Positions 7,970 to 16,100 of a stretch of DNA of 64,000 nucleotides are shown piece by piece. The stretch is from contig JANNIH010000045.1 of assembly GCA_031404815.1 (NCBI GenBank), positions 62,001 to 126,000 on the forward strand. Direction: 5' to 3'. The notes under the pieces were generated by a model. That model was not told the DNA's origin, searched no databases, and saw nothing but the letters and a program-made list of their open reading frames with translations. Each line of letters starts with the position of its first letter. Within the stretch, counting starts at the first letter, position 1. Position numbers and translations under genes: made by a program. Source of the DNA: DASYKS01 sp031404815. Its GTDB lineage: Bacteria > Acidobacteriota > Thermoanaerobaculia > Multivoradales > UBA5704.

Positions 7970-8953
7970 ATGCTTAAACTGCTCCAAGCGTCCCGCCGCT
8001 CTTACTTCGGTTTTGCCCCATTTGCGCTCGCCCTCTCCCTTCTGGGCGCTGCGGCTCCGGCCTTCGCGCGCGGTGGTGAGGATACCCAGCTCACCCTGCG
8101 GGTGAGCGACGCGGTGGGGCAGCCGGGTGGGATCGTCGCGGTCGTGGTGCGCACCTATGCGGCCCGGCCGGTCAAGCAGGGGCAGGTCTGCTTCCGCACC
8201 CGGCGTGGCCCACAGCGTGCGGCCCTTACGGCGAACGCCGGGGATCAGCCGTTCGCGTCGTTGGTCGGCGCACTGGTGTTTGGTCCGCGCGGTGAGGTGA
8301 CCTACCGCGCCGCGCTCCAGTCGCTGGACGCGGTCGTCTCGTTCACTTCGCCGGCCGCGATGGTGAACCGCTTCGACGGTCCGGTCGCCGTGCTCTATCT
8401 GCGGCTCGCGGCGGACCTCGTGCCGGGCGATACGTTTACGCTCGACCTCGATCCGGCGAACACCTTCTTGGTCGATGCCGCCGGCCGGCCGATTTCGGTC
8501 CAGCCTAGACCGGGCGAGCTACGGATTCGCTCGGTCGGCGAGTCGATCGAGCTGCGCGCGCCGGGCGCCCGGCTCAATCCGGGCAAGTCGGCGGCGCTCG
8601 GGATTCAAACGATCGAAGCGCGCCCGTTCACCAAGGGGCAGGTCGCCCTACGTTGGGATCCGGCGATCCAGGCGGGCAAGCCGTCGGTGAAGATGGATTC
8701 GCGCTTCGGCCGCGCGACCTTCACGGTCGATCGGGCGACCCCCGGTCTGCTGATCGTGGCGTTCGAGAGCCCGGACGCCTCGCTCAACACGGTCGCGGGG
8801 AAGTTCATCGAGGTCACCCTGCCGACCAAAGCCTCGGTGCGCCACGGCACCAAAGTCGCCGTGCGGATCGACCCGAACCTCACCTTCCTCGCCAGCGGCC
8901 CGGACGACCTGTCGCCGTTCACGATGAAGAACGGGCAGATCACGTTCAACTAG
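7970..8953 (+). CDS. Secreted protein with two cohesin-like domains
   Basis: A 327-residue exported protein. The start at 7970 has GGAGG nine bases upstream; a signal peptide follows (Arg-Arg, then a hydrophobic stretch ending AAAPAFA, about residue 34). The mature part looks like two related beta-sandwich domains: domain 1 has RPVKQGQVCFR and LDPANTFLVDAAGR, domain 2 has RPFTKGQVALR and IDPNLTFLASG. The pattern resembles cohesin-like modules of extracellular proteins, but no dockerin partner is seen nearby. Its 3' end overlaps the convergent GerMN lipoprotein gene by eight bases. Role unknown; adhesion or surface assembly is a guess. Confidence 0.75.
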   Translation: MLKLLQASRRSYFGFAPFALALSLLGAAAPAFARGGEDTQLTLRVSDAVGQPGGIVAVVVRTYAARPVKQGQVCFRTRRGPQRAALTANAGDQPFASLVGALVFGPRGEVTYRAALQSLDAVVSFTSPAAMVNRFDGPVAVLYLRLAADLVPGDTFTLDLDPANTFLVDAAGRPISVQPRPGELRIRSVGESIELRAPGARLNPGKSAALGIQTIEARPFTKGQVALRWDPAIQAGKPSVKMDSRFGRATFTVDRATPGLLIVAFESPDASLNTVAGKFIEVTLPTKASVRHGTKVAVRIDPNLTFLASGPDDLSPFTMKNGQITFN

Positions 8954-9446
8954 CGGGCCGCCCGGCCGCCGCCAAGAGTTCCGCGAGCGGCCGGCCGTTA
9001 ACGTCGATCTCGACCCGTTCGAGATCGCGGAACTGAAGCGTAGTTCGCTCGAGCTGGAGTCGCACGCGCAGTGCGTCGCAGCCTTCGCCCACCTCCAGGT
9101 AGCCGTCGAGATGAAGGAGGGCGGTCGTTCCCTGCCGCTCGACGCTCCGCAATCGGAGGGGCGAGGCGTAGAGCGTATGGAGCAGGCCGCTCCGGGTGTC
9201 GAAACGGTCTCTCTTGCCGAGCAGCATCGCGAGCGCCCCTTCGAGCGCCGGCTGGCGGCGGGGGAGTGCGATCTCGATCGGCATCGGCCGGTCGCCCTCG
9301 CAGTCGCCGGGCGTGCGGCTCGGTGCGATCAGGAAGATCTCCACCCGGTCGGCCACGTCGGTCGAGCGGTGGCCGGTTAAGCCGCAGCCGGAGAGCGCTC
9401 CGACCCACATCAGGAGAAACGACGTTCGGAACGAGGCCCAGATCAA
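8946..9446 (-). CDS. Lipoprotein with GerMN domain
   Basis: A 166-residue predicted lipoprotein: a hydrophobic N terminus ending in the lipobox LSGC (about residue 21), then a GerMN-type domain with VEIFLIAPS, a central LEGALAMLLG helix, and a beta-rich second half (TTALLHLDGYLEVGEG). GerMN domains occur in spore germination GerM and also in many envelope lipoproteins of non-spore formers. The gene overlaps folA upstream by four bases, so it is the last gene of a thyA-folA operon. There is no evidence here for sporulation. Confidence 0.75.
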   Translation of the reverse strand: MIWASFRTSFLLMWVGALSGCGLTGHRSTDVADRVEIFLIAPSRTPGDCEGDRPMPIEIALPRRQPALEGALAMLLGKRDRFDTRSGLLHTLYASPLRLRSVERQGTTALLHLDGYLEVGEGCDALRVRLQLERTTLQFRDLERVEIDVNGRPLAELLAAAGRPAS

Positions 9447-9955
9447 ACGCGCGCCCGACGTTGCCAGAGTGTGAAGGCGAACGCGGGCGCGTCACCCTGC
9501 GCTTCCCTCCGCTCGTTCTCGATCCGGTGCCAGACGCTCCAGTCGACTTCAGGGAAGAAGGCATCCCCCGGGTATTCGCCTTCGATCCGGGTGAGATCGA
9601 GGCGATCGACCATCGGCAAAGCCGCGGCGTAGACCACGGCGCCACCGACCACGAACAGCTCGGTTTCACCCCGCTCTCGACCGATCGTAAACGCCTGGTC
9701 GAGCGTTGCCACCACCTGGGCACCGGGTGCCGCAAACTCCGGATTCCGCGTCAGCACCAGGTTGAATCGACCGGGCAACGGCTTGCCGCCGATCGATTCC
9801 CAGGTCGCGCGCCCCATCACGACGATGTGGCCGAGCGTTCGGCGTTTGAACCGGCGCAGGTCCTCGGAGAGGTGCCAAGGGACATCCCCCTTGCCGTTTT
9901 TGGTGATTCCGATCGTCCGGTTGGCGGCGACCGCCGCGATGATCGTGGTCAGCAT
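9443..9955 (-). CDS. folA: Dihydrofolate reductase
   Basis: Reduces dihydrofolate to tetrahydrofolate with NADPH, replenishing the cofactor consumed by thymidylate synthase. The 170 residues contain the family signatures: IIAAVAANRTIGI near the start, PWHLSEDLRRFK with the acidic active-site residue, VMGRATWESIG, PLPGRFNLVLTR, FVVGGAVVY, and LDLTRIEGEYPGDAFFP. It lies 21 bases downstream of thyA and overlaps the GerMN lipoprotein gene by four bases, so the three genes form one minus-strand operon. Length and motifs are normal. Confidence 0.96.
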   Translation of the reverse strand: MLTTIIAAVAANRTIGITKNGKGDVPWHLSEDLRRFKRRTLGHIVVMGRATWESIGGKPLPGRFNLVLTRNPEFAAPGAQVVATLDQAFTIGRERGETELFVVGGAVVYAAALPMVDRLDLTRIEGEYPGDAFFPEVDWSVWHRIENERREAQGDAPAFAFTLWQRRARV

Positions 9956-9976
9956 GGGGTTTTGATTTCAGACGGC

Positions 9977-10771
9977 CTAGATGGCGATCGGCGCCGGGAT
10001 CGACGGGTAGGGGTCGTACCCTTCGACCGCGATGTCTTCGAAGCGAAAGTCGAACAGCGAGCGAACGCCGGGTTCAAGCCGCAGACGCGGCGCCGGCCGG
10101 GGCGTGCGGGTGAGCTGCAGCCGCGCCGCGTCGAGGTGGTTCTTGTACAGGTGCGCGTCGCCGAGAGTGTGGACGAATTCCCCCGGTTCGAGGTCGCACA
10201 CCTGGGCGACCATTCCCGTGAGCAGCGCGTAAGAGGCGATATTGAACGGCACGCCGAGGAACAGATCGGCGCTCCGCTGATAGAGCTGGCAGGAGAGCTT
10301 GCCGCCGCCGACCCAGAATTGAAACAGGGCATGGCAGGGGGCGAGCTGCATCCGGTCGAGCTCGCCGACGTTCCAGGCCGAGACGATGTGGCGGCGGGAG
10401 CTGGGGTTGTTCCGGATCTGCTCGACCACGCCGGCGATCTGGTCGATCGTCGTGCCGTCGGGCGCAGGCCAGGAGCGCCACTGCCGGCCGTAGATCGGCC
10501 CCAGGTCGCCCTGGTCGTCCGCCCACTCGTCCCAGATCGTCACGCCGCGCTCGTGGAGCCAGGCGACGTCGGTGCGGCCGGCGAGGAACCAGAGCAGCTC
10601 GTGGACGATCGAGCGGAGGTGGAGCTTCTTGGTGGTGACCAACGGGAAGCCGGCCGCCAGGTCGAACCGCAGCTGGTAGCCGAACACCGAGAGCGTGCCG
10701 GTGCCCGTGCGGTCGTCTTTCTCGATGCCTTGGTCGAGGACGTGGCGGAGGAGGTCGAGGTAGTTCTGCAC
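9977..10771 (-). CDS. thyA: Thymidylate synthase
   Basis: Methylates dUMP to dTMP using methylene-tetrahydrofolate. I place the start at GTG 10771, which gives 264 residues, the same length as E. coli ThyA, and an N terminus (VQNYLDLLRHVL) that aligns with it; an upstream ATG at 10852 would add 27 residues unlike the family. Signatures include DRTGTGTLSVFGYQLRF, TTKKLHLRSI, the catalytic Cys in LAPCHALFQF, and LPYQRS-equivalent CQLYQRSADLFLGVPFN. The C terminus ends IPAPIAI as expected. folA follows directly, a classic pairing. Confidence 0.96.
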   Translation of the reverse strand: MQNYLDLLRHVLDQGIEKDDRTGTGTLSVFGYQLRFDLAAGFPLVTTKKLHLRSIVHELLWFLAGRTDVAWLHERGVTIWDEWADDQGDLGPIYGRQWRSWPAPDGTTIDQIAGVVEQIRNNPSSRRHIVSAWNVGELDRMQLAPCHALFQFWVGGGKLSCQLYQRSADLFLGVPFNIASYALLTGMVAQVCDLEPGEFVHTLGDAHLYKNHLDAARLQLTRTPRPAPRLRLEPGVRSLFDFRFEDIAVEGYDPYPSIPAPIAI

Positions 10772-10920
10772 GGCGGGTTCCGATGCGCCCGGCGGGGCGT
10801 GGGGAGCATATCGCCGAAACGGTCCGGCTCGGTTGCGGTACGGCGCCTGCACACATTTACGGCTCGCGATAGTATCGGGCGGCAGGGATTTGGCGGCACC
10901 ACTCTCGGAGGAGATCGAAG

Positions 10921-11532
10921 ATGGGTAAGGTCGGTTGCGTCATCATCGCGATTTTGGCAGTTCTCGGCCTCGGTGCCGTGTGGGGCGTCAGCCAGTACAA
11001 CGGGCTGGTGGGTGTGCAGCAGGAAGTGGATACGCAGTGGGCGCAGGTGCAGAACGCCTATCAGCGCCGGGCGGACCTGATCCCGAACCTGGTGGCCACG
11101 GTCAAGGGCTCGGCCCAGTTCGAGCAGGACACGCTGACGAAAGTCATCGAAGCGCGCAGCCGCGTCGGCCAGATCTCGGCGCAGGCGACTCAAGGAATCC
11201 TGAACGACCCGGCAAAGTTTGCGCAGTTCCAGCAGGCGCAAGATGGCCTCTCTTCCGCCCTGTCGCGGCTGATGGTGGTGGTCGAGCAGTACCCGCAGCT
11301 GCGCTCGACCGAGGCGTTCACCAACCTGATGGCCTCGCTCGAAGGGTCGGAAAACCGGATCGCCGTCGAGCGCAACCGCTTCAACGAAGTGGCGCGCGGC
11401 TACAACACGCGGGTCAAACAGTTCCCCGCCAGCCTCTTCATCGGCATCCTCGGCTGGAATTTCCCGCCCAAGCCCTACTTCGCCGCCACAGCCGGCGCCG
11501 AGACGGCGCCGAAGGTCGAGTTCGGGAAGTAG
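10921..11532 (+). CDS. lemA: LemA family protein
   Basis: A 203-residue membrane-anchored protein. An N-terminal membrane helix (about 5-25) precedes the LemA core, with NGLVGVQQEVDTQWAQVQNA and YQRRADLIPNLV, the family signature, and a conserved ending GWNFPPKPYF. LemA proteins are mostly helical bundles exposed outside the inner membrane; their biochemical role is not settled. A GGAGGAG site precedes the ATG. No TPM-domain partner gene follows, unlike many lemA loci. It is transcribed alone, divergent from thyA. Confidence 0.93.
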   Translation: MGKVGCVIIAILAVLGLGAVWGVSQYNGLVGVQQEVDTQWAQVQNAYQRRADLIPNLVATVKGSAQFEQDTLTKVIEARSRVGQISAQATQGILNDPAKFAQFQQAQDGLSSALSRLMVVVEQYPQLRSTEAFTNLMASLEGSENRIAVERNRFNEVARGYNTRVKQFPASLFIGILGWNFPPKPYFAATAGAETAPKVEFGK

Positions 11533-11572
11533 GGGGGGTAGGGGCGCGAAGGGAAGACTGAATGAAGCCACC

Positions 11573-11602
11573 GCCGCCGCGGGGCCGAGGGCTCCCGGCG
11601 GC
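11573..11602 (+). terminator. Possible terminator hairpin after lemA
   Basis: GCCGCCG (11573-11579) pairs with CGGCGGC (11596-11602), with further GC pairing inside the loop. There is no clear T-run, so it may be only a GC-rich hairpin. Its location 40 bases after the lemA stop fits a terminator. Confidence 0.35.
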
Positions 11603-11644
11603 GTTAATACCGTTAGCGCCGGGTGGCAAATTGCGTAGCGATGA

Positions 11645-12004
11645 ATGAGGCGCGGGATGAGCTCAAGAGCGCAGGCACCAAAATCGAGCGCAAGGGCCGG
11701 CGGCGACGGAAGGGATGATCTTCCGTTTGATACGGCAACCCTGATCGACATCTGCCGCAACAACGACGTAACGATGGTCGGCGTGGTCGGCTCGATGGCA
11801 CGAGGCGAATCCACCGACCGCAGCGACATTGATCTGATCGTGCGGTTCGCCACACCGAAGAGCCTGCTTGGGGTGATTGGGCTCGAGCAGCAACTCACCG
11901 CGGCGCTCGGGCGCGAGGTCGATCTGCTCACCGAGGCAGCGCTCAGCCCCTATCTGCGCGAGCGCATCCTCCGTGACCTACGGGTGATGTATGAAGCGCG
12001 ATGA
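11645..12004 (+). CDS. mntA: MntA-type nucleotidyltransferase antitoxin
   Basis: A 119-residue minimal nucleotidyltransferase. The signature GSMARGESTDRSDIDL gives the GS...DxD catalytic motif that binds ATP and metal. In characterised type VII systems such proteins AMPylate and silence the partner HepT toxin. The next gene is a HEPN protein overlapping by 14 bases, which confirms the pairing. The first 25 residues are rich in Ser, Arg and Gly; a second ATG at 11657 is also possible. Confidence 0.9.
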   Translation: MRRGMSSRAQAPKSSARAGGDGRDDLPFDTATLIDICRNNDVTMVGVVGSMARGESTDRSDIDLIVRFATPKSLLGVIGLEQQLTAALGREVDLLTEAALSPYLRERILRDLRVMYEAR

Positions 12005-12359
12005 CACGGTCTACCTCGAGCACGTCAGGGATGCGATCTCGAAGGTCCGGACCTACCTCGCGGGCATAGATGAGCCGACTTTCCGCGCGCAGAGCCTCAT
12101 CCAAGACGGGGTCATTCGCCAGCTGGAAATCATCGGCGAAGCCGTCAAGCGCCTCTCGCCCACGACCCGGGGATTGGCCGCGCAGATCCCATGGTCGGCG
12201 ATCGCGGGGATGCGAGATAAGCTGATTCACGATTACTTCGGTGTGAGCCTGGATCAGGTCTGGCTGACGGCCACAGCAGACTTGCCAGCTCTGGAGATTG
12301 CCGTGGCCAACATTCTCGTATTGCTGGGCCCCGATCAAGAGGATGCTCCCCGAGATTAG
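11991..12359 (+). CDS. hepT: HepT-like HEPN ribonuclease toxin
   Basis: A 122-residue all-helical HEPN (DUF86) protein. The active-site motif Rx4HxY is present as RDKLIHDYF near residue 76, and the helix QLEIIGEAVKRLS before it is typical of HepT. HepT toxins cleave RNA when not modified by MntA. The 14-base overlap with mntA, antitoxin first, matches known MNT-HEPN operons. Both catalytic motifs are intact, so the system looks functional. Confidence 0.92.
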   Translation: MKRDDTVYLEHVRDAISKVRTYLAGIDEPTFRAQSLIQDGVIRQLEIIGEAVKRLSPTTRGLAAQIPWSAIAGMRDKLIHDYFGVSLDQVWLTATADLPALEIAVANILVLLGPDQEDAPRD

Positions 12360-12445
12360 GAAGAATCCCAAACTCGCGACGCTGTTCCGTCGGTTTTGAA
12401 CCGCCCGTCATTTGCACGCCGCTTGAGTTTGGTAGAGGAGGCGCG

Positions 12446-12727
12446 ATGAAATTTTCGGACCCCATCGTGGACGAGGTTCGCGCGGCCCGCGATGCCATCG
12501 TCGCGGCGTGCGACTACGACCTCGACAAGCTGGCGATTGTGCTCCAGGAGCACGAGAGGCAGTCCGGGCGAAGGCTGGTTCTCCTGCCACCCAAGCGAGC
12601 AATCATGAAGCCATTCCGCACCCTTGCGATCGGTTTGACCCTTGCGCTCTCGGCCGTTTCCGCAGGTGCGGCAACCCTCACCCCGGCCTCGGCGTTCGAG
12701 AAGCTCGGGTCGCTCGTCGGGAACTAG
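12446..12727 (+). CDS. Small antitoxin-like protein fused to a signal peptide
   Basis: The first 50 residues (MKFSDPIVDEVRAARDAI, then YDLDKLAIVLQEHERQSG and LLPPKR) resemble a family of small conserved proteins, usually about 60-80 residues, whose role is unknown to me. A strong GAGGAGG site precedes the ATG. The frame has no stop of its own; it continues straight into the signal peptide of the next gene (ATG at 12605) and ends at that gene's premature TAG at 12725-12727. The result is an odd 93-residue fused frame. A deletion that removed the first gene's 3' end would explain it. Confidence 0.5.
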   Translation: MKFSDPIVDEVRAARDAIVAACDYDLDKLAIVLQEHERQSGRRLVLLPPKRAIMKPFRTLAIGLTLALSAVSAGAATLTPASAFEKLGSLVGN

Positions 12728-13105
12728 GAGGCGAAGACCGAGAAGGGCGCTGTGGTCCGCATCAACTATCGGCTCGTCGCTGCCGAGAGCGTTCTGGTTC
12801 AGACCTACAAGACCCCCTCCGGGCGCGAAACGCTCACGGTGTTCCACCTGGACGGCGCGTCCCTAATCGCCACGCACTATTGCGCCCAGGGGAACCAGCC
12901 TCGACTACGGCTCGACAGCGCGAGCACCAACAAGGCGCTCGCGTTTCTGTTCTTCGACGCCACGAATCTGCCCGATTCTCGGGCGTCCCATCTGCACCGC
13001 CTCCAAGTGGACCTCCTCGACCCCGATCACTTCGCCCAGACCGAAACGTACTCCCCTGAGGGCAAGGACGAGATCGGCGTCTTGAGGTTTGCCCGGGTTC
13101 GTTGA
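12605..13105 (+). pseudogene. Secreted protein gene with in-frame amber stop
   Basis: Starting at 12605 the frame encodes a clean signal peptide (MKPFRTLAIGLTLALSAVSA) and a mature part that reads LEKLG-like FEKLGSLVGN, then TAG (12725-12727), then continues in the same frame for 125 codons (EAKTEKGAVVRINYRLVAA, SVLVQTYKTPSGRET, LTVFHLDGASLIATHYCA, GNQPRLRL) to TGA at 13105. The Asn-stop-Glu-Ala position would be Asn-Trp-Glu-Ala if TAG were TGG, which suits this kind of small secreted beta-rich protein. One G-to-A change therefore explains the break. It is either a recent pseudogene or a sequence error. Confidence 0.75.
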
Positions 13106-13146
13106 TGGTGCTGGCCAGGCACTGATTCTGGCCGGCTCGCATCCGC

Positions 13147-13152
13147 TACAAT
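13147..13152 (+). promoter_or_regulatory. Possible -10 element for the CHAT-STAND gene
   Basis: TACAAT lies 27 bases before the ATG at 13180, in a 74-base gap. I see no convincing -35 hexamer at the right spacing. A GGGGAG ribosome site sits just before the start codon. Confidence 0.3.
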
Positions 13153-13179
13153 ATCGAGACTTCTTCCAAGGGGAGCTCG

Positions 13180-16100
13180 ATGCGGCTTGGACGGGTGTTT
13201 GTCTCTTCGGTCTTCGGCGGGATGTTGGACTTGCGCCGGAGCGCGGCGGATGCGGTGGCGCTCTTGGGGTTGGATCCCGTGTTGACGGAGGAGCATGTCG
13301 CCCAGCCGGACACGGTTCGCGACGCTCTGGCGCGGGAGATCGCGGGCTCTGACATCTATCTCGGGCTGTTTGCCCGTCGGCGCGGCACGGTGCCGCCGAC
13401 CGGGACGCCCGATGATCGCGCGATCACCGAGGAGGAGTTTCGCCTCGCTCGTGAGCTAGGGCTGCGCTGTTTGGTCTTCCTCTCCAAGGACGGTGACCGG
13501 GAGCCGGGGTTGGCCGAGTTCCTGGAGCGGGAGGTAGCGGACTACGCGACCGGCATCTGGGCGCGCTCCTACGATTCGCCCGAGTCGCTTCGTCGCGAGA
13601 TGGTCGCCGCGCTCGCCGCGGTCCGACCGCGGGTGGTGCTGGCTATTGGCTCCGGCCCGGAGGGTCTGGAGGCCCGTCTGTTCCTGGGGGGATTGGCGCC
13701 CGCTTGGACCGGCGCGCCCGTTCTCGGGCCGGCGCCGGTCGACTTGAATCTCCGCGCCGGCACGAAGGGAGTCTTTGACGCCTTTCGCCGCGGCCCGTCC
13801 TCGCGCAACCGCCTTCGCGACGGCGACCTCCGAGCGGCCGGCGGCGATCTCGCCGGGCGGGCGCTCCCCGGCCCGCTCGGCGAGGCGCTGGCTCAGGCGC
13901 TCGACCTCGCGGCCGGTCGGCTGGTCACGGTCGAGATCCGAACGGGGGAGGACGCCCTGCTGGCTCTTCCCTGGGAGCTGCTCAGCCTGCCGCGGCATCC
14001 GCTGCCGGTCAAAGAAGGGAAGATCGAGATCATCCGGCGCCTCGTCCTGCCCGGCGATGTGGACGATCCCGCGAAAGACTCGGCGCCTGCCCTGCCGCCC
14101 GCGCATCTCGCGATTCTCGGTTTCACCGCCGCGCCGGTAGAGGATCAGGGGGAGGGCGCCCGTCTCGGCGCGGACGGCGGGCTCGGCGACTCGGACCTCT
14201 TCTGGGAGCGCGAGCAAGAACGCCTCCTCTTCGCCCTCGACGGCCTGCTGTGCGAAGGGAGGGGCCGGCTGATCCTGCCCGACACGGGCGACAAGGAAGA
14301 GCTGCGCGCCCAGCTCGCGCGGCCCGATCGGCCGCAGATCGTCCACATCTCTTGCCACGGTGGGCCGGTTTCCGTCCCGGGCGGCTCTCCCGAGCCGGCG
14401 CTCTTCTTGGAGGATGCCGACGGTCGCCGCGCACCGCTTACCGGACGTGAGTTGCTCTCCTGGGTTCGCGCCACCCCCGGCGCCGAGCCGCCCGGCCTGC
14501 TCGTCCTCTCCGCGTGCAGCACCGCGGGCGCCACAGGAGAGGGCGCGCCCGGCGCGGGCGAGCGGGCGGGGGCCGGAGTGGCGCAGGCCGTCGGCGAAGT
14601 TGCGGAAGTTGTCGAAGCCATCGAAGCCGCCGGCCTGGCCGAGAGCCTGGTGCGCGGCGGCCTGCCCCGCGTGCTCGGCATGCAGAGCACGGTGACCGAT
14701 TCGGGCGCGACCGCTTTCGCCGAGGGTTTTTACGCCGCGCTGGCAAGAGGCACCGATCTCGCGAACGCCCTGCGTGCCGGCCGCGCCGAGCTGGCCGCCC
14801 GCGGCGGTCCTCACGAATGGGCGATTCCTACGCTGACGCTCCACGGCGACGCCGGCCCGCTCGCCGCTCCGGAGGGGACCGCGGCGCGAATCGCGACCCC
14901 GTTCGAGGCGGCGCGTGAACAGTTCCGGATCGCAGGCGTCGCCTATTTGGACAGGGGGTATGTCGGCCGCCGCGACGCCGAGAGAAGGCTGCGCGGCGCT
15001 TTCAACCGAGGCGAGCGGGTGATGGTCATCCATGGGCTCGGCGGAATTGGAAAGTCCACCCTCGCCGCCCGCTTCTTGGAGCGGCGGAAAGGCGAGGGCG
15101 CGCGCGTTCTCGTCCTCTACGCCGGCCGCGCGCTGGCCCCGGCCGCGCTGCTCGACGAGATCGCGACCCAGGTGGGCGTCGCCCGGCCCGCCGGGCTGCC
15201 GCCGGACGAGGCGGAACCGCGGTTCCGGGAGGCTCTCGGGAACGCCTTGCGGGCAGTGGTTCCGACCCTCCTGCTGCTCGACAACTTCGAGGACAACCAA
15301 GACCCGGACGGCCACCTGCTGAACCCAGAGCTCGGCGGCGCGCTCCTCGATCTGGCCCGGCTCGGCGGCACGGCCCTGCGCCTGCTGCTCACCAGCCGGC
15401 TCTCGGTCGAGCTTCCTCCTGGCTCTCTCGAAGCGGTCAACCTGGACCTCGGCGAGCTCTCCCCCTCCGGCTGCCGCAAGCTCCGGCTGCTCGATTCGGA
15501 AGGTCTCGGTCGACTGGACGACGCCACCTGGCGCCAGGTCACCCTCCGCCTCGGCGGTCACCCCAAGGCTCTGGAGTTGCTCGGCGGCTACCTGCGCAGC
15601 AAGCCCGACCGGGCCCGGACGCTGCTGAAGAGGATGGACGACGCGATCCAGGTCGTTGGCGGCAAGCTCTCCGCGAAAGAACAAGAACGTGGCCGCAGCC
15701 TTCTGGTCGATACGGTCCTGGAGAGCGTCCCCGAAGCGCGCCTGCCTGCGCTCGACCGCCTCTGCCTGCTCGGCATGCCCTTTCCGACCGAGGAGTCGGA
15801 GACGCTGCTCGCCGCCGAAGGGATCGCCGGTCCCGGAGCCGACCTCGGATGGTTCCGCGACCACGGACTCCTCGCCCGCGCCGTGGCCCCTTCCGCCCTT
15901 TCCGGCGGCGATCTCGTCCACCGGCTGTTGGCGGACCGGAGGATAGGTGCGCTGGCGTCAAGAGAAGGGGAAGACGCAGCGCGGGCCTGGCATGTGCGAG
16001 TGGCCGACCATCTCGTCGCGAGACCCGGCATCCTCTCCGACCTGGGGGCCGCCGCTCGCCACCGGGAGGCCGCGGGGAACCGGGCGGGGGCGCTGGAGCT

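Noticed and set aside
8946..9446. GerMN domain as a sign of sporulation
   Set aside because: GerMN domains are common in envelope lipoproteins of non-spore formers, and no other spore gene is present.
9071..11080. A 669-codon plus-strand frame across thyA and folA
   Set aside because: It overlaps two certain genes on the other strand and shows no domain.
13456..15921. A long open frame antisense to the CHAT-STAND gene
   Set aside because: It mirrors codon bias of the real gene, has no family motif, and lies fully inside a protein with clear domains.
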